Source: Porphyromonadaceae bacterium
GTDB lineage: Bacteria; Bacteroidota; Bacteroidia; Bacteroidales; Tannerellaceae
DNA length: 9,107 nucleotides
Assembly: GCA_003517945.1 (NCBI GenBank)
Contig: DOZP01000061.1
Coordinates: 4,666-13,772 of the forward strand
Reading direction: 5' to 3'
Shown: positions 4,242-9,107 of the stretch, in pieces
How positions within the stretch are numbered: the first letter of the stretch is position 1
How the letters are laid out: each line of letters starts with the position of its first letter
Position numbers and translations under genes: made by a program
Notes under the pieces: generated by a model
What the model was told of the DNA's origin: nothing
Seen by the model: only the letters and a program-made list of their open reading frames with translations
Database searches by the model: none

Positions 4242-6695
4242 ATGAAAACAAATATTATTTCATTGTTGCTTTTCTTTATACAGTTCACTTTATCGGCACA
4301 GGAACCGGAAGAAAACTCATTAAAAGCGATTCAGGACAGTATCTATAATCAGTTCAGTGTCTACCCACAGGAAAAAATACACCTTCATACGGACCGCAAT
4401 ATGTATATCCCCGGCGAAAAGATTTGGTTTAAAGCGTATATTGCGGATGCCTTGACACATCGGTCTCCGACTTATAGCCGCTATGTTTATGTAGAATTGA
4501 TCAATTCTTCGGACTCATTAATAAATCGTGTGATGATCAGACGGGGAGATGACGGGATGTATTACGGTCATCTCTTTCTTTCCGAAATACTTCCCGAAGG
4601 AGCCTATACTATTTGTGCCTATACACGATATCTGCAAAACATGGGCGATGATTATTACTTCAAGAAAAATATATGGATAGGAAACCTGCCTGCGGAAACA
4701 GAGAAAAACAGAGACAGGAGGGAAAAAAGGCGAAAAGTCAGGGATGATTATGATGTATCTCTTTTACCCGAAGGAGGAAACCTGCTGGAAGGAACCTTTT
4801 CCAGAGTTGCTTTTAAGGCTGTGAATAAAAACGGTTCTCCGGAATATATCACCGGCGAAATAATAGATGAAGAAGAGAGGCAGATGTGTTCCGTAAAAAC
4901 ATTTTATGCCGGAATGGGATATTTTGCATTTATACCTGAAAAAGGGAAAAAGTACTTTCTGAAAAGCAAAAACAGGGATGGGTTGGAGAAAAAATTTGAA
5001 TTACCATTCAGCCGGAATACTTATTCAATCACTACATCGACGCGTAATCATACTCATTATGTATCTGTAAAAAAATCGGTTGATTGCCCGGAAAAACCGC
5101 TTTTTCTGTTTGCCCATTCCCAGGGGCTTGTGTTTTATTATTCGCTATGGGATCATACAAAAGAATACATTGTGTTTTCAAAAGACCGGTTTCCTTCGGG
5201 GATTATACAGTTCATATTGTTTGATCAGGAGATGAACCCATTGAGTGAACGGCTGATTTTTAATAAAAATGAAGGTCAGGCTGCGGTTGTTTTTGCGACA
5301 GACAGGCCCGGTTATGAAAAAAGAGAGAAAGTGACATCCGCGATATACCTGAAAGACAGTGAAAATAACCCTTTACCGGGAAACGTATCGGTTGCCGTTA
5401 CAGATGATAAAGATGTTGAAATTGATACGTTGAATACGATCTTATCCAGCTTATTGCTTTCTTCCGAGTTGAAAGGATATATAGCATCTCCCGCCTGGTA
5501 TTTACAGGAAAACGCAAAGTCTCGAAATGCGTTGGATCTGCTGATGATGACGCATGGCTGGCGGAGATATAATATTCCCGAAGTGCTTAAAGGGAATTAC
5601 GAATATCCGGAAAAAGAATTTGAAGAAGCAAAAGAAATCTCCGGAACAGTCAGAAGCCTGTTCTTACAAAAACCGGTGATTGGCGGTGAAGTTTCGATTC
5701 TTTCTTTTGACGGGGCATTTGGAGCGGCGCAAACTGATTCTGCCGGAAGGTTCGGATTTTACGGATTGGATTATCCGGATAGTACTAATTTCTTCATACA
5801 GGCAATCAATCAGAAAGGAAATAAAAGGGTGGAATTGCTCTTGAACGAAGAAACTTTTCCGGAGTTGAAACATTTCCGGGATAACTTTTCATTGACCGGT
5901 TCCGAAAGTTTGACGAATGAAGGAGCGGATGACGTAAAAGATGAGTTTATCAGAAAAGCGGGTCAACGGGCGCAATATGATGAAGACATACGGCTGATCA
6001 ACCTGGATGAAGTCGAAGTGACGGCTAAAAGAATTGAAAAGAAAGACGAAGCCCGATTGCAGTATTGGGCAAACGCCGCTTCCGATGCTACTATTTACAG
6101 GGAACAGATAGAGCGGAGAAATCCGGCGTATGTTTCTGATATGTTATTTTCGGTGGCGGGAGTACGGGTGGATGCCAACGGCGGGATTTCAATCAGGGGC
6201 GGAGGTCGGCCGCTTGTAATAATTGACGGAATGTATATGGAGTGGCCACAAGAGATGAGTTCCCGTTATGACTCTCCCCTGGAGATGGTAAGTGTTCATG
6301 ATGTGGAGAGTATTGATGTTTTCAAAGGACCGAGTGCTGCAATATTTGGGGTACGTGGCGGAAATGGCGTTATCAGTATTACAACAAGAATAGGCGATTC
6401 TTCCGGTGGCGCGGAAAAAACAAGTTTTAATTATGCCTCTATCAATCCCATTGGTTACCAAAAACCCGTTGAGTTTTATTCGCCCAAATACGATACGCCT
6501 GCTGCTAAAAATTTAAGTAATCCCGATTACCGGACTACGATTTTCTGGAAACCCGACATTGTGGTTCCGGAAGATGGTAAAGCCTCGTTTGAATTTTATA
6601 CCTCTGATTTCACAACTACATATTCCGTTGTGATCGAAGGACTTTCATCCGATGGAAAAATGATCCGGGAGGTACGAAAAATAGAGGTGAAATAA
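4242..6695 (+). CDS. exported MG2-like / carboxypeptidase-regulatory-like / TonB-plug protein without a beta-barrel
   Basis: An 817-residue protein starting MKTNIISLL. A signal peptide ends around residues 18-20 (TLSAQ). Domains in order: an alpha-2-macroglobulin MG2-like sandwich (about 43-146; HTDRNMYIPGEKIWFKAYI matches the TDRxxYxPGxxVxF hallmark); a very basic/acidic linker (152-168); further sandwich-like modules to about 395; a carboxypeptidase-regulatory-like domain (about 465-535; ISGTV...GGEVSI...DSAGRFGF); a TonB-box-like LDEVEVTA (588-595); and a TonB-receptor plug (about 615-718; ISIRGGGRPLVIIDG, VESIDVFKGPSAAIFGVRGGNGVISITT). Only about 95 residues follow, resembling another small sandwich (to ...VRKIEVK), so the 22-strand barrel of a true receptor is absent and the natural stop is in place. 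Such barrel-less proteins recur in Bacteroidetes, but their function is not known to me. Probably periplasmic or outer-membrane associated. It is divergent from the glycosidase. Confidence 0.82.
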   Translation: MKTNIISLLLFFIQFTLSAQEPEENSLKAIQDSIYNQFSVYPQEKIHLHTDRNMYIPGEKIWFKAYIADALTHRSPTYSRYVYVELINSSDSLINRVMIRRGDDGMYYGHLFLSEILPEGAYTICAYTRYLQNMGDDYYFKKNIWIGNLPAETEKNRDRREKRRKVRDDYDVSLLPEGGNLLEGTFSRVAFKAVNKNGSPEYITGEIIDEEERQMCSVKTFYAGMGYFAFIPEKGKKYFLKSKNRDGLEKKFELPFSRNTYSITTSTRNHTHYVSVKKSVDCPEKPLFLFAHSQGLVFYYSLWDHTKEYIVFSKDRFPSGIIQFILFDQEMNPLSERLIFNKNEGQAAVVFATDRPGYEKREKVTSAIYLKDSENNPLPGNVSVAVTDDKDVEIDTLNTILSSLLLSSELKGYIASPAWYLQENAKSRNALDLLMMTHGWRRYNIPEVLKGNYEYPEKEFEEAKEISGTVRSLFLQKPVIGGEVSILSFDGAFGAAQTDSAGRFGFYGLDYPDSTNFFIQAINQKGNKRVELLLNEETFPELKHFRDNFSLTGSESLTNEGADDVKDEFIRKAGQRAQYDEDIRLINLDEVEVTAKRIEKKDEARLQYWANAASDATIYREQIERRNPAYVSDMLFSVAGVRVDANGGISIRGGGRPLVIIDGMYMEWPQEMSSRYDSPLEMVSVHDVESIDVFKGPSAAIFGVRGGNGVISITTRIGDSSGGAEKTSFNYASINPIGYQKPVEFYSPKYDTPAAKNLSNPDYRTTIFWKPDIVVPEDGKASFEFYTSDFTTTYSVVIEGLSSDGKMIREVRKIEVK

Positions 6696-6736
6696 TGAAT
6701 ATCACCGTAAATGGATAATACCTCCGGGCTTCATTT
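6696..6736. other. 41-bp convergent gap without a recognisable terminator
   Basis: This is the space between the stop of the plug-protein gene and the stop of the oppositely oriented acyl-CoA synthetase gene. I see no stem of more than about 4 bp with a T-run in either direction, so the ends of the two transcripts may overlap or end by another mechanism. Confidence 0.4.
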
Positions 6737-8389
6737 CTATACCGGTTCGATACCCTGTTCCGCCAGTAATTGAAGACTTAGTTCCCTGAGTTTGAATTTT
6801 TGTATTTTACCGCTTCCGGTCATCGGGAATTCGCTGACAAAAAAGATATACTTCGGTATTTTATGACGTGCGATTTTACCGCGGCAAAAATCTTTCACGA
6901 TATCTTCCGTCAGGTTTACCCCGTCTTTCTGGATGATAAATGCACCGACTTCTTCACCGTATTTCCCGGATGGTACGGCCGCAACCTGCACATCCCTGAC
7001 GCCTTCCAGATGATATAAAAATTCTTCAATTTCCCGCGGATAAATATTTTCACCTCCGCGGATGATCATGTCTTTGATACGTCCTGTTATACGGTAATAA
7101 CCGTTTTCGTCTTTGATACCGAGATCTCCCGAATGAAGCCAGCCGTCTTTGTCGATCACTTCGGCCGTAGCCTTGGGATTTTTGTAGTAACCTTTCATGG
7201 CAAGATACCCGCGGCAGCATACTTCTCCCTGTGTGCCTACGGGACATTCTTCTTTTGTTTCGGGATCCATGATTTTCACTTCCGTAAACGGGTACTCGCG
7301 CCCCACCGTGGTACAACGGTCTTCGAATGAGTCTTCCAATACGGAATGCGTCATTCCCGGAGAACTTTCCGTCAGGCCGTATACGCTCGTTATATATGTT
7401 ATGTGCATCTTTTCCGTTACGGCGCGCATCACTTCGATCGGACAAAGCGAGCCTGCCATGATACCTGTCCGGAGCGACGTGAGGTCAAACATATCGAACA
7501 TCGGATGGTTCATTTCCGCAATGAACATGGTGGGTACCCCGTACAAGGCGGTACATCTTTCCTTATGAACGGACGCAAGTACAACTAACGGATCGAATTT
7601 TTCGACCATTACCTGCGTACAGCCGTGTGTAAGTACATTCATTGTTGCCAGTGTTACGCCGAAACAATGAAACAACGGTACACAACAACATAATTTATCT
7701 TCGGCGGTAAATCCCATTCCTTCTCCGGTGAAATATCCGTTGTTAGCTATATTGTAATGTGTCAGCATCACCCCTTTCGGAAATCCTGTCGTACCCGATG
7801 TGTATTGCATATTGACCACGTCGTGACAGTTCACCTGTTGCTTGACGTCCTTCAAATCCTGGTCTCCCACATTACTTCCCAGCAGTAATATTTCAGCCGT
7901 ATTGTACATCCCGCGGTATTTTTCCTGGCCAATGTATACGACATTGTGAAGTTCCGGAAAACGTTCACTGCGCAGGTAGCCCCGTTGGCTTTCTTTCAGC
8001 TCGGGTAACATGGTATAGACCATATCAATGTAACTTCCGTCAAAAACTCCTTCGGTGATACATAATGTATGGATATCGGAATCCTTTACCAGAAACTCCA
8101 GTTCACTTTGTTTATAATTGGTATTGACTGTAACTAACACGGCCCCGATTTTTGCCCCGGCAAAAAGGAATGTCAGCCAGTCGGGCACATTGGTCGCCCA
8201 GATGCCTATGTGTGTGCCCCGTTTTACTCCGATAGATAACAAGCCTTTGGCCATGTCGTCTACGCGTTTGTTAAATTCTTTCCATGTGAACCGCAGATTG
8301 CGGTCGGAGTATACAAGGTATTCTTTGTCCGGTGTGATAGTCGCCCAGTGTTCAAGCCAGTCACCGAGCGTCCTGTTGCTTAATTCCAT
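6737..8389 (-). CDS. AMP-forming acyl-CoA synthetase (fatty-acid/medium-chain type)
   Basis: A 550-residue cytoplasmic enzyme of the ANL (AMP-binding) superfamily that would activate a carboxylic acid with ATP to an acyl-adenylate and then to the CoA thioester. All core motifs are present: phosphate loop [11 protein letters not shown] (196-206), adenine-site YGLTES (337-342), ribose-binding Asp in SGDLG (D422), the hinge block [21 protein letters not shown] (436-456) with R437, and the catalytic lysine K528 in GSGKIQK. Length and motifs fit acyl-CoA synthetases rather than a synthetase domain of a peptide assembly line, and no carrier domain follows. The chain length or aromatic nature of the acid cannot be read from the sequence. 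It lies 75 bp downstream of the XRE-cupin gene on the same strand with no promoter match in the gap, so it is probably the second gene of that operon. I chose the ATG at 8389 because [16 protein letters not shown] leads directly into the usual N-terminal domain. Confidence 0.9.
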   Translation of the reverse strand: MELSNRTLGDWLEHWATITPDKEYLVYSDRNLRFTWKEFNKRVDDMAKGLLSIGVKRGTHIGIWATNVPDWLTFLFAGAKIGAVLVTVNTNYKQSELEFLVKDSDIHTLCITEGVFDGSYIDMVYTMLPELKESQRGYLRSERFPELHNVVYIGQEKYRGMYNTAEILLLGSNVGDQDLKDVKQQVNCHDVVNMQYTSGTTGFPKGVMLTHYNIANNGYFTGEGMGFTAEDKLCCCVPLFHCFGVTLATMNVLTHGCTQVMVEKFDPLVVLASVHKERCTALYGVPTMFIAEMNHPMFDMFDLTSLRTGIMAGSLCPIEVMRAVTEKMHITYITSVYGLTESSPGMTHSVLEDSFEDRCTTVGREYPFTEVKIMDPETKEECPVGTQGEVCCRGYLAMKGYYKNPKATAEVIDKDGWLHSGDLGIKDENGYYRITGRIKDMIIRGGENIYPREIEEFLYHLEGVRDVQVAAVPSGKYGEEVGAFIIQKDGVNLTEDIVKDFCRGKIARHKIPKYIFFVSEFPMTGSGKIQKFKLRELSLQLLAEQGIEPV

Positions 8390-8464
8390 TTATAGATAAT
8401 TCAGATAATGATGTTTGTGTTTTCAGATATTCAGTTCTCAACAGATTTTCATACGTTTTTCCGG

Positions 8465-9046
8465 TTAATACGGCGTATAAACCACCCCAAGTATTTTTGC
8501 CGGTTTATTGTCTCCCGCATGTACATGATGGGCTACGATAGAATCGTAGTAAATACTGTCTCCTTCGTTTAAAATATAGGTGTTCTTCCCATAGTTTATT
8601 TCAATCATGCCTTCTATTACGTATATAAATTCTTCGCCTTCGTGCGTGGAAAAGATGAAATCGGCCGTTTTTGCCGGTTTTACATCAATGATAAACGGCT
8701 CCATGTGCCGTCCTGATTTATCACTTGAAAGGGCATGATATGACATATACTTGTGTTTGGTTACCGCATTGTTGGTAAAACCGATACCCTCCTGGCACTT
8801 GAGGCTTTCATGGCGGCAAATGACAGGCCCCAGTTCCTGTTGGTCATCAAGGAATGTTCCTAAACGTACGCCAAGTACGCGTGCAATTTTAATCAACGGG
8901 GCCAATGAGGGAAAATCCTCGTTTCCTTCAATTCGTATAATCTGATCTTCACTTAACCCGGATCGTTCAGCCATCTCCTCGACAGAGATGTTTTTCATTT
9001 CACGGACATTTTTAATTTTTTCGCCGATAATCTTGTTTGAATCCAT
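8465..9046 (-). CDS. XRE-family HTH regulator with C-terminal cupin sensor domain
   Basis: A 193-residue protein with a Cro/C1-type helix-turn-helix at about 8-66 (IKNVREMKNISVEEMAERSGLSEDQIIRIE, then a PSLAPLIKIARVLGV helix) and a cupin-2 beta-barrel at about 115-190. In the cupin, H135-E136-G-E138-E139 (first motif) and H173/H174 (second motif, after an EGDSIYYDS turn) could hold a metal or ligand. This architecture (HTH_3 plus cupin_2) is typical of local repressors or activators such as the PuuR-like group, which sense a small metabolite from their own operon. Here the neighbour is the acyl-CoA synthetase directly downstream, so the ligand may be its acid substrate or acyl product; that is inference. 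A well-formed promoter lies just upstream, close enough for autoregulation. Full length, with no sign of damage. Confidence 0.88.
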   Translation of the reverse strand: MDSNKIIGEKIKNVREMKNISVEEMAERSGLSEDQIIRIEGNEDFPSLAPLIKIARVLGVRLGTFLDDQQELGPVICRHESLKCQEGIGFTNNAVTKHKYMSYHALSSDKSGRHMEPFIIDVKPAKTADFIFSTHEGEEFIYVIEGMIEINYGKNTYILNEGDSIYYDSIVAHHVHAGDNKPAKILGVVYTPY

Positions 9047-9077
9047 TATTTTTGCTTACAAATTTATTGTTTTCCGG

Positions 9078-9107
9078 CAAAAGTAATTGTTTTTTTTAAT
9101 ATAACAA
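9078..9107 (-). promoter_or_regulatory. Bacteroidetes-type promoter for the regulator/acyl-CoA synthetase operon
   Basis: On the minus strand a TTG at 9107-9105 is followed after exactly 19 nt by TACTTTTG (9085-9078), which fits the TTTG-N19-21-TAnnTTTG promoter of Bacteroidetes. The -33 element touches the window edge, so its first base is not visible. Transcription would start about 25 nt before the ATG at 9046. The spacer is very A/T-rich, with a run of eight T on the plus strand. Confidence 0.65.

Noticed and set aside
7050..7445. Long alternative-frame open stretches inside the acyl-CoA synthetase gene on both strands.
   Set aside because: They overlap a gene with all its motifs intact, and their products are Arg/Ser-rich with no recognisable domain; they are shadow frames of a higher-GC coding region.

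Overview
The window looks like chromosomal DNA of a gut- or anaerobe-type Bacteroidales bacterium, near Bacteroides, Parabacteroides or Dysgonomonas. The evidence is Bacteroidetes-style promoter elements (TAnnTTTG, once with a TTG 19 bp upstream), start codons with weak or no Shine-Dalgarno sequence, a signal-peptidase-II lipoprotein glycosidase, and a macroglobulin/TonB-plug protein of a kind typical of this phylum. No RNA gene, CRISPR array, insertion sequence or phage gene was seen.

Layout. Positions 1-867 (minus strand) hold the 5' end of a POT/PTR2-type MFS transporter, preceded by a small GtrA-family membrane protein. Positions 959-1750 (minus) hold an AT-rich DUF3825-type gene. Its roughly 125-nt leader contains a promoter element and two hairpins, the second followed by a T-run like an intrinsic terminator. 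Positions 2001-4043 (minus) hold a lipoprotein of the GH127/DUF1680 beta-L-arabinofuranosidase superfamily. A divergent control region (4044-4241) with helically phased direct repeats and two inverted repeats separates it from a plus-strand gene at 4242-6695, which encodes an exported MG2-like / carboxypeptidase-regulatory-like / TonB-plug protein with no beta-barrel. Converging on that gene is a minus-strand pair: an XRE-cupin regulator (8465-9046) followed by an AMP-forming acyl-CoA synthetase (6737-8389), driven by a clear promoter at the window's right edge.

How they work together. The only obvious functional pair is the regulator and the acyl-CoA synthetase, which look like a two-gene unit in which the cupin regulator may respond to a metabolite linked to the acid or acyl-CoA. 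The glycosidase and the plug protein share a promoter region and may be co-controlled, but no SusC/SusD pair is present to make a full polysaccharide utilisation locus. The DUF3825 gene stands apart in base composition and leader structure and is the most accessory-looking element. I found no convincing complete new multi-gene system. The best leads are the structured leader of the DUF3825 gene, the barrel-less plug protein and the phased repeats.
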